Shown: piece after piece, positions 35,138 through 44,038 of the stretch | How positions within the stretch are numbered: position 1 is the first letter of the stretch | Layout of the letters: each line of letters opens with the position of its first letter | Source of the DNA: a virus | Length of the DNA: 64,000 nucleotides | Reading direction: 5' to 3' (one strand) | Virus record (IMG/VR): IMGVR_UViG_3300026484_000095 | Coordinates: 45,820 to 109,819 of that record | Notes under the pieces: model-generated | Databases searched by the model: none | Seen by the model: the letters and a program-made list of their open reading frames with translations, nothing else | Told to the model about the DNA's origin: nothing | Position numbers and translations under genes: made by a program

Positions 35138-35743
35138 ATGTTTAAATATAAACAATTCTTTGATTTTGTCATATTTAGAAAGGCTTATTTTTTAAATATA
35201 CAGAGAAACACTGATAGTCATATAAAATCCTTAGAGGTAGAAAATAATAAGCTATTGGAAGAGCTGAGGGCTTTAAAAAGTGGTTTAAGTGCTAATGTGA
35301 GAGGTAATGAGGATATAGAGCTTATAGGCGATTTACGGGGTCGTATTCAAACATTGCAAAGTATCATTAAAGATGATAGGGCTATCTATAAAAAGAAGCT
35401 GAAACATCTTGAAGATGAGCTAAAAGTCGAAAGGGCTACTGTCAAGAGATTGGAAGTGTCTGTGAAGTCTAGTAATCTACTTATTAAAGATTTATGGTTA
35501 GGGTTAAAGAGAAGTTTATCCAAAGCCCAAAGAACTGATTTTTATAAGAGAGAGTTAGAACAATGCAAAAAAGAGAAAGCAGGGCTTTATACAACTCATA
35601 ATAAGCAGGAGACCCAAATTGAGGGTTTAGAGAGTAGGATAAAAGCAACTATCGGAGAGATAGGTAAATTTGTTAGAAAACAAAAAGAGCTACCTAAAGA
35701 AGTTGTCAATAAACGAAATCTATCAATAGATTTATATACATAG
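35138..35743 (+). CDS. Coiled-coil protein
   Basis: 201 residues, almost entirely predicted coiled coil (KHLEDELKVERATVKRLEVS, LESRIKATIGEIG), Lys/Glu/Leu-rich, with an aromatic N terminus. Function unknown. Confidence 0.6.
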   Translation: MFKYKQFFDFVIFRKAYFLNIQRNTDSHIKSLEVENNKLLEELRALKSGLSANVRGNEDIELIGDLRGRIQTLQSIIKDDRAIYKKKLKHLEDELKVERATVKRLEVSVKSSNLLIKDLWLGLKRSLSKAQRTDFYKRELEQCKKEKAGLYTTHNKQETQIEGLESRIKATIGEIGKFVRKQKELPKEVVNKRNLSIDLYT

Positions 35744-35756
35744 TAAAGGAGATACT

Positions 35757-36470
35757 GTGAGTGATAAAAAAATACAGAACTTGTTGAAGTTACAAGATAA
35801 GTTAAATAAAATGTATGCAGATAGAGAAGAGAAAGGCTATAAGTCCGACTATCTCATATCTGATATGAAGGACTTAGAGATAAGGATTTCTAAAATAGAA
35901 AAGGAGTTACTAAAAGAAGAGTATGATAAGGATTTCACTTATTCTATTCTGAAGGATGTTAGAGCTACCTTAGAAGACGATATTCAGTTAGAGAAAGAGT
36001 TATTTTCTAAACTGGAGAGGGTTCGTGCTAACATTAGAAAGAATAAACTGAAACAAGCTAATCTTGAATCAATTCTAAAAGAGCAAGAGGGAGCAAACTA
36101 TATTAGCGAGATGGATTACAAATCCCTTGTTGATAGTTTCGACCACAAAAACTTTGATGTTGATTTGTTCTGTAAGACTTATGAATTGGATTTAACAGAT
36201 AAAGTTAAACATAAGCCATCTTTTGTTATGACGATGTTTTCCTTTTTGAAGTCAAGTGAGGCTTTTGAGGGGTACCTCGAAAATGACTTGATGATTATAT
36301 TCTATCGTGAGATTATGGAGGACGGTAAGAGACTGTCTTTCTCTGAAATCAAGCAAAGGTATTATGCGAATGATGATAAGTCTGACACTTCTTTCGCTAA
36401 ATTGCACAAGAAGATTAAAGATAAACTAAAGAAATATATTAAAGTCCATAAGGATAGTTTACCTTTTTAA
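35757..36470 (+). CDS. Coiled-coil protein with globular C terminus
   Basis: 237 residues from GTG at 35757 (AAAGGA upstream). Residues 1-115 are coiled coil; the rest (FVMTMFSFLKSSEAFEG...) is helical. Function unknown. Confidence 0.6.
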   Translation: MSDKKIQNLLKLQDKLNKMYADREEKGYKSDYLISDMKDLEIRISKIEKELLKEEYDKDFTYSILKDVRATLEDDIQLEKELFSKLERVRANIRKNKLKQANLESILKEQEGANYISEMDYKSLVDSFDHKNFDVDLFCKTYELDLTDKVKHKPSFVMTMFSFLKSSEAFEGYLENDLMIIFYREIMEDGKRLSFSEIKQRYYANDDKSDTSFAKLHKKIKDKLKKYIKVHKDSLPF

Positions 36471-36500
36471 AAGCCTCAAAATTCTTATAAAGGTTGAGCT

Positions 36501-36731
36501 ATGGTTGTAAGATTAGGAAATAATAGCTCTACTCCGTTTATAGTGTATGAAGATACTCCTATTTTTGTATCTAAGAGAGATATAACAAAGATACAAGGTT
36601 GTTTAGATGTTCGTACTGTAATAGTCTTTGAGAAAGATGGTTATGTATTTGAGGGTAGAGTTTTTAATGGAATACCTAATGTGGTCTTTAACATTGTTAA
36701 GGGTGTAAAGGTTGCCAAGTCTATTATATAA
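36501..36731 (+). CDS. Small hypothetical protein
   Basis: 76 residues, beta-rich and Val-rich. The terminator stem begins inside its last codons. Not recognised. Confidence 0.6.
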   Translation: MVVRLGNNSSTPFIVYEDTPIFVSKRDITKIQGCLDVRTVIVFEKDGYVFEGRVFNGIPNVVFNIVKGVKVAKSII

Positions 36732-36751
36732 GCTTGGTGACCTTTTTTTTT
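36708..36751 (+). terminator. Strong rho-independent terminator
   Basis: AAGGTTGCCAAG (36708-36719) pairs with CTTGGTGACCTT (36733-36744), followed by nine T. Its 5' arm lies in the coding end of the preceding gene. Confidence 0.85.
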
Positions 36752-36816
36752 ATTTATCCATAAGTTAAAATATACTATGCAAATTTACATATATAATACT
36801 ATTAAGGAGAACTTAG

Positions 36817-37236
36817 ATGAAATTAAAATTTGTATATTATATTTTACCAACTATCATCATTCCTATAAAATCTTGGAACGGGAAGAACCTAAATGCAGTT
36901 GAATTAGGGAATGTAATCCTAATAGCAGAGAACGAGATGGATGATAGAAATGGGTTATTAACTCACGAATTAACACACGCAAAACAGTTTTACAGAACTT
37001 TCGGATTAGCTTGGATATTGTCCAAGGTCAGCAAGAAGTATAGATTGAAATACGAGATAGAAGCTTATGTAGAGCAAATTAAAAAGCAGAACCTAAGCAT
37101 AGAAAACAATTATTTTCATATAGTAAGATATGCAGATTTATTGTATAAGCATTATGACTTAGGGTTATCACAAGTTGATATATTGGCAACCCTGATAGCT
37201 CAATTAGAGGTTAGTTATAAGGTAAAAAAGAAATAG
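36817..37236 (+). CDS. Zinc metalloprotease-like protein (HExxH)
   Basis: 139 residues. HELTH at about residue 50 (LLTHELTHAKQFYR) followed about 25 residues later by YEIEAYVEQ gives the HExxH-E arrangement of small zincin-fold proteins. The N terminus is hydrophobic (VYYILPTIIIPI), a possible membrane or signal stretch. Function unknown; a virion or lysis-related peptidase is possible. First gene after a terminator. Confidence 0.6.
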   Translation: MKLKFVYYILPTIIIPIKSWNGKNLNAVELGNVILIAENEMDDRNGLLTHELTHAKQFYRTFGLAWILSKVSKKYRLKYEIEAYVEQIKKQNLSIENNYFHIVRYADLLYKHYDLGLSQVDILATLIAQLEVSYKVKKK

Positions 37237-37286
37237 ACCAAGAAAATTGGGCTACTGCAAAAGTAAGGTTAATAAATAGGTTCTTA

Positions 37287-37336
37287 ATTCCTTATATGTA
37301 TTATCTTTAAAAGATAAATCAAAAACATTAAGGAAT
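37287..37336 (+). promoter_or_regulatory. Two-layer hairpin masking the RBS of the gene at 37341
   Basis: ATTCCTTA (37287-37294) pairs exactly with TAAGGAAT (37329-37336), which contains the AAGGA ribosome site. Inside is a perfect 7-bp stem TTATCTT/AAGATAA (37301-37317). Confidence 0.45.
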
Positions 37337-37340
37337 GAGA

Positions 37341-37721
37341 ATGAAAAAGTTACAAATAGTAGGACTATTGGCAAGTGTTGTGTATGAAGAGATTAAGGCT
37401 TCAACTGTTATGGGCGATACAGCAAACAAAGTTAATGCAGGGCATATCCATACTATTGGTTACAAATGTCCAGCTAGAGTTCAACTAGATACAAGTGCAA
37501 GTGTTAAAATCAAAAAAGGTCAAAGTTTAATTCATATCCCATCAGCCGATGCAATTAAGCATAATATTACTGTTAAATTCTTACCAATGAGTAAAGAGGA
37601 TAGAAAGCAACTAAATGTAGAAGTTGTTATATGTGTAGATGGTCAGCTTACAAATGAAACTGGTAAAAGATTGAATGTTATACCAAACAAGTTTGATTTA
37701 GGTGCAGTTGTTATTGTTTAA
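37341..37721 (+). CDS. Hypothetical protein
   Basis: 126 residues; the ATG at 37341 is chosen over 37335 because AAGGA (37330-37334) is correctly spaced only for it. The N terminus (KLQIVGLLASVVYEEIK) is mildly hydrophobic and the rest beta-rich. Not recognised. Confidence 0.6.
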   Translation: MKKLQIVGLLASVVYEEIKASTVMGDTANKVNAGHIHTIGYKCPARVQLDTSASVKIKKGQSLIHIPSADAIKHNITVKFLPMSKEDRKQLNVEVVICVDGQLTNETGKRLNVIPNKFDLGAVVIV

Positions 37722-37738
37722 AGCTGTAGAGGTGCAAA

Positions 37739-37760
37739 TAAGCCCTTTACTGGGCTTTAA
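37739..37760 (+). terminator. Terminator-like hairpin
   Basis: AAGCCC, loop TTTACT, GGGCTT, then TAAAA, in the 60-bp gap after the hypothetical gene at 37341. Confidence 0.5.
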
Positions 37761-37781
37761 AAGGTAAGAGGGTAAGAAGTT

Positions 37782-38273
37782 ATGGAAGCTATGAAAGATG
37801 GGTTATATATCGCTAAATGTGATATATATGATGAAGAGCTAAGTGCAACGAAAGATAAGTTATTTTCAGAGGGCTTAGTCTATACAGTAAAAGACGGTGT
37901 AGTGAAAGATAACAACTATAATGATGTAGATGTATCTAGTTGGGACGAAAGCTTCAGAGGTAAATTTGAGTATCAAGAAAATCAAGGGACTGATACAGCA
38001 AACACTGAGGAAGATAGTCTAGTTGGTAGTATGTTTAGCATAATTGAAAAATTATCTAACCCAAAATTCGAGGTGGATATTGTTGAGATACCTTATGGAA
38101 ATAATATCAAGCTAAAAGAGTATCTAAAAGAGGGTTATCAACCTTTAGCTAGTCTAAATGGAAAGGTTAAGCTATTTAATCGTAAAGTAAGTAACGATAT
38201 TGGTGTAGAGTGTCCTTGCCCTAAGTGCAAAGAGAAACGAGAAAATGCAAAGGAGAATGGGAATGCAAAGTAA
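37782..38273 (+). CDS. Hypothetical protein with C-terminal CPCPKC
   Basis: 163 residues. Acidic and variable in the middle. The C terminus has CPCPKCKEKR, a single knuckle that could bind metal in a dimer. Not recognised. Overlaps the next small gene. Confidence 0.6.
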   Translation: MEAMKDGLYIAKCDIYDEELSATKDKLFSEGLVYTVKDGVVKDNNYNDVDVSSWDESFRGKFEYQENQGTDTANTEEDSLVGSMFSIIEKLSNPKFEVDIVEIPYGNNIKLKEYLKEGYQPLASLNGKVKLFNRKVSNDIGVECPCPKCKEKRENAKENGNAK

Positions 38274-38394
38274 AAACAAAAAAGCAAAAATCGGGTTATC
38301 AATACCTGCCTGTGTTGCTATTGATGATATGAAAAAGAGAAACTTTATTAAACAAAATACTGCTGGGTCAAAAGCCACTTCGAGAGGTGTTTAG
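38263..38394 (+). CDS. Very small basic protein
   Basis: 43 residues (MQSKNKKAKIGLSIPACVAI...), with AAGGAGAA upstream and overlapping its upstream neighbour by 11 bases. Its end is one base before the dUTPase start, as expected for a real gene in a packed operon. Function unknown. Confidence 0.5.
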   Translation: MQSKNKKAKIGLSIPACVAIDDMKKRNFIKQNTAGSKATSRGV

Positions 38395-38395
38395 T

Positions 38396-39352
38396 ATGGT
38401 AAGAACAACTGTTAAATGCAAATTGGAAAATGCTGAAATCCCTAGATATGCAACTCTTGAAAGTGCAGGAGCAGATGCAGTAGCAAACGAAGATGTAATG
38501 TGGCAACCTATTTATAGTGAGCCTATTGAAATCTTTGATAGATTAAACATACCTGCAATCAATGATTCAAATGTTAAAGGTTTATCTGAAACAGTAAGAG
38601 GTATTAACCCACTGTATAAATCTATGCAAATCATTGTAGGTTGGAAAGCTATTGTTAGCACTGGTCTATTCTTAGAAATCCCAAAAGGTTATGAGATACA
38701 AGTAAGACCTAGAAGTGGTCTAGCATTTAAGCATAATGTAACAGTTATCAATGCACCTGGCACTGTTGATAGTGATTACAGAGGGGAAGTAAAAGTAGCC
38801 ATTATGGTAGCTGGTGCTTTGGATAAAGAGTTAGCTGTTACTGACAACAATGGTAATTTCATTTATTCAGATGACCCTGAAACAGTAGCAATGGAGACTT
38901 ATCCTATTCTACCAAAGGGGACAAAGATTGCTCAACTGGTTCTAGCGAGAGTAGAACAAGCAAGATATGTATTGTCTGAAAAGCTGAACTCAACAAGTCG
39001 TGGTGCAAATGGCTTTGGCTCAACTGGTCTTAAAGCAGAGGGTTCAACTAAGGTTGAAGTGGAGTTTAAAGTTGGCGATATAAATGTGCTTAATGCAACT
39101 GAAACAACTATCGCAAAGTTCATTCAGAGTTTAGAGCAGTATAACAAAGATATAAAAGGTTTAGACTTCATCTATGATAACAATGTAGCAGATGATAGAA
39201 TGTTGTTTGTTACTTATGATGTCTATGAGTTCGATTACTCTAAGCAAGATTTAGTAGATATTCTTAAAAGCACTATTGATTTGCTTGGTGGTCGTGATGT
39301 AGTAGAGAGAGCTTATCAAGAGCTACCTCCAATAAAAAAGCCTAGCTATTAA
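38396..39352 (+). CDS. dut: dUTPase with insertion and C-terminal extension
   Basis: Hydrolyses dUTP to dUMP. All five motifs of the trimeric family are visible: LESAGADAVA (I), RPRSGLAFKH (II), APGTVDSDYRGEV (III), GTKIAQLVLARV (IV) and SRGANGFGSTG (V). At 318 residues it is about twice normal length: about 55 residues are inserted after motif I, about 25 between III and IV, and a roughly 105-residue acidic C-terminal domain follows motif V. Start at 38396 is chosen because of AGAGGTG upstream; an ATG nine bases earlier lacks it. Confidence 0.9.
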   Translation: MVRTTVKCKLENAEIPRYATLESAGADAVANEDVMWQPIYSEPIEIFDRLNIPAINDSNVKGLSETVRGINPLYKSMQIIVGWKAIVSTGLFLEIPKGYEIQVRPRSGLAFKHNVTVINAPGTVDSDYRGEVKVAIMVAGALDKELAVTDNNGNFIYSDDPETVAMETYPILPKGTKIAQLVLARVEQARYVLSEKLNSTSRGANGFGSTGLKAEGSTKVEVEFKVGDINVLNATETTIAKFIQSLEQYNKDIKGLDFIYDNNVADDRMLFVTYDVYEFDYSKQDLVDILKSTIDLLGGRDVVERAYQELPPIKKPSY

Positions 39353-39370
39353 AAGATAGCATATCCATTG

Positions 39371-39396
39371 CAGTAAGGTGTTTTATCTCCTTACTG
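39371..39396 (+). terminator. Terminator-like hairpin after dut
   Basis: CAGTAAGG (39371-39378) pairs with CCTTACTG (39389-39396), followed by TGGTTTCT. The rest of the 183-bp gap is AT-rich with TTGACT (39494) and TATATAGTATAT, a possible promoter for the next gene. Confidence 0.5.
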
Positions 39397-39535
39397 TGGT
39401 TTCTAAGAGCTTCTATAAACAAAAATCCTAAACATTATATATAATCTATTAATAAATTGCTTAAAAATGCAAATAGTAGGTTATATATAGTGCTTGACTA
39501 CAAGTATATATAGTATATCAAATAAAGAGGAAAAT

Positions 39536-39979
39536 ATGGAAAAGTTAAGTAGTTTTAAGGCTAATAAATTAGCCGAAGAAGAATTGATATTTCAAAATCA
39601 GATACCTATCCAAAACATTAAGTATCTAAAAGAAGATATTGAAAATCTAAAAGAACCCAAATCTTTTGTTTATAAAGATTATCAGATTATATTGCTTAAT
39701 CGTTCAACTGTTACAAGTGTAGTGGCTTCATTTAAAGAAGTATCTTTTAGACTGTTCGCAAATAAGTATGAGAAAGTTCTAATGTTCTCACCTATCGCTC
39801 CTTATCATCAGAATTTGGATTTAGAGGATTATTGTCGTAAGGCAACTGATTACATTGCAGACTACTTTGAGGGCTTAGATAAAGGTGTTAAATATGATAC
39901 GGGGGATAAGATAACAGAACCTATCAAGAAGTTTCAGCTATGGAATTTCTATAACTATAAAGTTTATATATCGGCATAG
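39536..39979 (+). CDS. Hypothetical protein
   Basis: 147 residues from the ATG at 39536 behind AAAGAGG (an upstream in-frame ATG at 39494 has no ribosome site). Mixed alpha/beta, not recognised. Confidence 0.6.
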   Translation: MEKLSSFKANKLAEEELIFQNQIPIQNIKYLKEDIENLKEPKSFVYKDYQIILLNRSTVTSVVASFKEVSFRLFANKYEKVLMFSPIAPYHQNLDLEDYCRKATDYIADYFEGLDKGVKYDTGDKITEPIKKFQLWNFYNYKVYISA

Positions 39980-40000
39980 TAAAAAAAAAAGAGGGTTAGT

Positions 40001-40210
40001 ATGAAAAATTTTATATTGAGACTAAAAGCTCTTTATTGGTGGTATATTGTTCTAGGTAAAAATGAGTTCCACCCATCTCTTGATTTTAGTTTCAACTCTA
40101 CATCTAAGATATTGGTAATATATCGTAGAGAGTTGGCTCATCATTTAGATAACGATACATCATTGTTTGCAGATGGAATGGTGGAACTTATAGAGAAATG
40201 TGAATTATAA
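40001..40210 (+). CDS. Small hypothetical protein
   Basis: 69 residues, aromatic (LYWWYIV) N-terminal helix, no known motif. Ribosome site GAGGG after a run of ten A. Confidence 0.5.
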   Translation: MKNFILRLKALYWWYIVLGKNEFHPSLDFSFNSTSKILVIYRRELAHHLDNDTSLFADGMVELIEKCEL

Positions 40211-40221
40211 AAGGTTCTAAT

Positions 40222-40410
40222 ATGTCTAAAAATGACTCATCTAAAGAAGTATTTAAGATTAAAGCTAATGCTAAGGCTTCAAAGTTGGTACTAGCATATA
40301 AGGTTCAGAAATCTAAACATTTTAATCACTTAAAAAATGTTATATCGAAGATTGAATCAATCACGGGGGTAGAAACTGATATTCCTAGTGAATACAAAAA
40401 CAAAAAGTAA
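40222..40410 (+). CDS. Small hypothetical protein
   Basis: 62 residues, Lys-rich (SKNDSSKEVFKIKANAKASK). Not recognised; precedes the membrane protein by 12 bases. Confidence 0.5.
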   Translation: MSKNDSSKEVFKIKANAKASKLVLAYKVQKSKHFNHLKNVISKIESITGVETDIPSEYKNKK

Positions 40411-40422
40411 AGGTAGAAGAGA

Positions 40423-41508
40423 ATGAATTACTGGTTATTATCAGCAAGTAGTGTGATACTGTTTTTAGTATCGGCTTCTTTAAACATAGATGGCTATATC
40501 CATTTATTCCCTAACTCTGTTTATATGGCAGGAACTATATTAGCAGGATTGGAGTTAGCTAAATTCACTATCGTAGGTGTTGTCTATAATATAGAACATC
40601 ACATATCCACTTTCGTTAAGGTTATTCTAAGTGCTTTCTTAGGACTGTTGATTTTAATATCTGTCATAGGTCATTATGCAATCCTAACTTCTTTCTATAC
40701 AAGCAATCAGAGTTCATCTATCATTATAAAAGATAACACTGCTTTCTATAAAAACAGAATGGAAGAGATAAAAACAGAGATAGCTGACTTACAAGCATTG
40801 TATAAGAATTATCCAAAAGGTTATGCTAGTAAAAGGTTAAAAGTTTATAATAGTGTCAGACCTCAAATAGATGAGCTACAAAGCGAATATAAAGAGTTAT
40901 TTGCTAAGTTATCCAAAGAGCGAGAAAAAGGTCATACGGAGCTTAAAAACAATTCTAATATATTTGAAGCGAGTGCCAAGTTGATGGGAGTTACAACTGA
41001 TAAGTTTGCTTTGTATATTATTATGCTAGTAAGTCTTATATTAGACCCCTTAGCTTTATTGATGGTCTATACAGCTCACTCATTTAAAAGCAATTTCCAA
41101 AAAGCAGAAGAAAAGAACCTCAACATTGATACAATCGAAGTTCAAAAAGAAACTCCTCTCCCTAACTTAGAAGAAAAAACACAAGATAAAGTTCTTGAGT
41201 CCAACGAAGTAGATGGTGTAAATAATGAGGTAAGGGATATTCAAAATTCTAAAAACTCTTTATATCAGAAGCTGATTGATATTCAAAACATTAAGCTATA
41301 TGGTAGCACTGTAAGAGATGTAATGTCTTGGAATGACTATGAAGTTAAAAGTTATAAAGCTAGTTTCTTGAAAACAAAGTTAGATAGGTACTGGTTCAAA
41401 TTGGCTCTTGTATGGAGAGAAGTTGGCACAATAGATAACGGTGTAATGGTTTTAGATGAAAGTGTAGTAGATACAATTAATCCTAATGAGATATACGGGA
41501 GATTTTAA
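40423..41508 (+). CDS. Membrane protein with coiled-coil loop
   Basis: 361 residues. Hydrophobic segments at about 1-20, 32-50, 65-90 and 192-215 suggest four transmembrane helices, with a long coiled-coil loop (about 105-180) between the third and fourth. The C-terminal 140 residues are soluble and charged. Function unknown; an inner-membrane role near the lysis gene at 42310 is conceivable. Confidence 0.65.
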   Translation: MNYWLLSASSVILFLVSASLNIDGYIHLFPNSVYMAGTILAGLELAKFTIVGVVYNIEHHISTFVKVILSAFLGLLILISVIGHYAILTSFYTSNQSSSIIIKDNTAFYKNRMEEIKTEIADLQALYKNYPKGYASKRLKVYNSVRPQIDELQSEYKELFAKLSKEREKGHTELKNNSNIFEASAKLMGVTTDKFALYIIMLVSLILDPLALLMVYTAHSFKSNFQKAEEKNLNIDTIEVQKETPLPNLEEKTQDKVLESNEVDGVNNEVRDIQNSKNSLYQKLIDIQNIKLYGSTVRDVMSWNDYEVKSYKASFLKTKLDRYWFKLALVWREVGTIDNGVMVLDESVVDTINPNEIYGRF

Positions 41509-41510
41509 AA

Positions 41511-42317
41511 ATGGGTTTAAAAGAGAAAAGACTTAAAAATAAGGCTAAAAAATCTAAAAAGTCAGAAAGGCAACCTTTTAAAGGTTTCCAAACAGCAACT
41601 AATTATTCTATTATAGGTAAATCTGATTTCTTAGTGAACCTTATCTTAGGTCATATAGTTCATATAAATATGGAAGAGGACTGGGATTTTGAAGCTAGTA
41701 TATTTGGTAAATATATGGAGATTTCAGATGAAGCAGAACCAATAGAAGATGAGAAGATTATCTTTTCTAAGAAAGAACGAAATGGATTTACAACAATCAA
41801 TATAGATGAGGATTTTATTGATATATACTATTCTCTGCTAATTGAAGATGAGTTACCTGAGTTTTTAGATTATTGTAAGAAGTTCTTATCAAGGAAAAAT
41901 CCTGAACTGGCTCTTTATTATATGTTCGCTGTCTGTGAGGTAGCTATTGATGAAGACTTAGAGTTCAATTATAAAAAGGCTGATTATGTCTTAGATAATT
42001 TCAAATATAAAGGAACTCACACATATTTAGATAAAGTGAAAACAGTTATTACATTTGTAAAAAATCCTAGCGAGAAACACTTATCAGATATGCTATTGAT
42101 TATGAATGAAGAGGAAGACCCTTATCATAATATAATCAACATTATAGGTGCTATATCTAATGAAACATTACCCAAATATATAGCAGATAAATATAGCTCT
42201 ACTATTGAAGATTACAATTTTCAGAAAGGGCTACTTAAAATCTCTATTGCTATCTTACAAGCAGAGACCATAGAAGATTTTATCTTAACATTAATAAAAG
42301 GGGTTATCTATGCTTAG
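41511..42317 (+). CDS. Hypothetical protein
   Basis: 268 residues with a basic N terminus (KEKRLKNKAKKSKKSE) and otherwise acidic, helical sequence. Not recognised. Overlaps the lytic gene by 8 bases. Confidence 0.6.
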   Translation: MGLKEKRLKNKAKKSKKSERQPFKGFQTATNYSIIGKSDFLVNLILGHIVHINMEEDWDFEASIFGKYMEISDEAEPIEDEKIIFSKKERNGFTTINIDEDFIDIYYSLLIEDELPEFLDYCKKFLSRKNPELALYYMFAVCEVAIDEDLEFNYKKADYVLDNFKYKGTHTYLDKVKTVITFVKNPSEKHLSDMLLIMNEEEDPYHNIINIIGAISNETLPKYIADKYSSTIEDYNFQKGLLKISIAILQAETIEDFILTLIKGVIYA

Positions 42318-42882
42318 AAAAGGTGCTATCATATTATCGCTTACGGTGGGTCTATTAGGCTCTCCGTTAGTTATATCGGTGGAAGATAATATAAAGAGTT
42401 TAAGGAGCTTTACTGACAAACAAAAAGGTATCTTGATACAATCTTATCTTTATGCTGAGAGAGATGACCTCGGATTAACAATGTCTGCAATAGCTTGGCA
42501 CGAAAGTAATGCAGGTAAAAATCTAGTAAATTTAGGTGACCCTAGTTTTGGTATATACCATAATTTAGTTGGTTCTGTTATAAATAGATTAGGGTTACCC
42601 AACACTCTTTATTATAGAAATAAGATAGCTAATAGATTAGTTCAAGACCCCAACTTCGCAAGAAGTCAAGCTCTTAGCGAGTTGCTATATTGGAAAAGTC
42701 ATTACCTAAGAACAAGTGGAAAGCGATTACTATGGCAGAAGACTATCAGAAGCTATAATGGTGGAACAATGTGGAGAAATAAAGACACTGAGATTTATTT
42801 CAACAATATAAGAAATAAAATTAAGGCATTAAGAAAAGCTCCTTTTTTCAAGAACTTCCTACGAGGTAGAGGTGTAAAGTAA
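42310..42882 (+). CDS. Lytic transglycosylase-like cell-wall hydrolase
   Basis: 190 residues. A signal-anchor sequence (KGAIILSLTVGLLGSPLVIS) is followed by an SLT-like domain: IAWHESNAGKNLVN with the catalytic Glu, DPSFGIYHN and IRSYNGGT, typical of lysozyme-fold transglycosylases. It would cleave peptidoglycan at lysis or entry. The N-terminal signal suggests export through the host Sec system. Confidence 0.75.
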   Translation: MLRKGAIILSLTVGLLGSPLVISVEDNIKSLRSFTDKQKGILIQSYLYAERDDLGLTMSAIAWHESNAGKNLVNLGDPSFGIYHNLVGSVINRLGLPNTLYYRNKIANRLVQDPNFARSQALSELLYWKSHYLRTSGKRLLWQKTIRSYNGGTMWRNKDTEIYFNNIRNKIKALRKAPFFKNFLRGRGVK

Positions 42883-42890
42883 AAAAATCT

Positions 42891-42910
42891 CTATACTGTA
42901 AGGTATATAG
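42891..42910 (+). promoter_or_regulatory. TATAC...GTATAT dyad
   Basis: CTATACTGTAAGGTATATAG, an imperfect inverted repeat 26 bases before the ATG at 42936, similar to those at 7868 and 45924. Confidence 0.35.
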
Positions 42911-42935
42911 ATAAAATTGAAATAAAGGTGTAAAA

Positions 42936-43664
42936 ATGTCAGATACAAAAAATAAAAAGCTACTGCAAAGTCTTGGTGGCAAAGGTGAAAAGAAAGAACT
43001 ATTTGCTGTTAATTATGAGTATTTAGCGGATGAAAGTAAAACTATCGCTGATGCAATAAAAGAGCAAAGTAGCTTTAACGAAGTGTTCTATATCAAGTAT
43101 AACACTCTTGCTGAGTATCAGCTACAAACAACTATCAAAAGTTGGCTATATGGTCTAATGCTTCACTCTCAAATCGCAACATCAGATGAACACGGTCTAA
43201 GTCCTCTATGTGTATTGGAGAAAGCTCTAAGAGTTCTACCCGTGAAAGCTAAGTTCCTATTTGAAGCAACTGAACATACAAGCTCGGTTTATCCTGCAAT
43301 CAAAGAGGGAACCCCACTGGTTAATAATACAAAGAGTGGTTATATGCCAATCATTAGTTTATACACTAAGGCTCTTAATGGAGAGAACAACAAAAATGAT
43401 TATGTTGAAATCACTCCTGATTTAGCTATGTCGGTGCAAATCTTAGATAAACATTCATTAGAGATGACAACAGATTTTGCAGTAGAGTTTAGTAAAATGT
43501 TGAAGTTCGCATTTACAAGCGACGGTATGGACTTAGTTGGTGGAACAATCAGCTTAGGTATCGATTCAGGTAACCTTATGAGACTGTTCGATTTTGATTT
43601 AATCGTAAAAGATTTAGAGGGCAACAAGTTAAGCACTGAGCAGATAGTCGATAAACTATCTTAG
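42936..43664 (+). CDS. Hypothetical protein
   Basis: 242 residues, alpha-rich first half, mixed second half (DLVGGTISLGIDSGNLMRLF). Not recognised. Followed by a hairpin before the HNH gene. Confidence 0.6.
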   Translation: MSDTKNKKLLQSLGGKGEKKELFAVNYEYLADESKTIADAIKEQSSFNEVFYIKYNTLAEYQLQTTIKSWLYGLMLHSQIATSDEHGLSPLCVLEKALRVLPVKAKFLFEATEHTSSVYPAIKEGTPLVNNTKSGYMPIISLYTKALNGENNKNDYVEITPDLAMSVQILDKHSLEMTTDFAVEFSKMLKFAFTSDGMDLVGGTISLGIDSGNLMRLFDFDLIVKDLEGNKLSTEQIVDKLS

Positions 43665-43674
43665 AGGTTTTATC

Positions 43675-43700
43675 CTTACATCTCTAAAAAGAGGTGTAAG
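43675..43700 (+). promoter_or_regulatory. 11-bp hairpin sequestering the HNH endonuclease RBS
   Basis: CTTACATCTCT (43675-43685) pairs with AGAGGTGTAAG (43690-43700, one U-G), with loop AAAA. The 3' arm is the ribosome site immediately before the ATG at 43701. Such hairpins are known to silence homing endonucleases (for example I-TevI of T4) on early transcripts. Confidence 0.6.
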
Positions 43701-44018
43701 ATGGCAAAGAACTGGCGAAAAACAAGAGATTATAGAGTTTGGAGAGTGTCTGTAATAAGACGAGATAAAGTTTGTCAATGTTGTGGGTCACCTAAAAAAA
43801 GACAAGCTCATCATATAGAAGATGGCAGTCATAACAAAGAACTTAGGTTCAATGTAAAGAATGGTATTACATTATGTAAAGATTGTCATATACAACTTCA
43901 TACAAATTTCAAAAACAGTTATAGAGAAAAAACAACTAAAAAGGATTTAGATAATTTTCTAGCACTTAGAGATTATTTCTTTAAGAAAGTAGAAGAGGAT
44001 TTAAGTCGTTCATTGTAG
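43701..44018 (+). CDS. HNH homing-type endonuclease
   Basis: 105 residues. CQCCGS, AHHIEDGSHN, NGITLCKDCH and LHTN make a complete HNH core with the zinc CxxC pairs. Stand-alone HNH nucleases of this size in phages are usually homing endonucleases; packaging HNH proteins sit by terminase, which is not the case here. Its RBS lies in a strong hairpin. Confidence 0.85.
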   Translation: MAKNWRKTRDYRVWRVSVIRRDKVCQCCGSPKKRQAHHIEDGSHNKELRFNVKNGITLCKDCHIQLHTNFKNSYREKTTKKDLDNFLALRDYFFKKVEEDLSRSL

Positions 44019-44038
44019 ATTATTATAAAGGATTAAAT

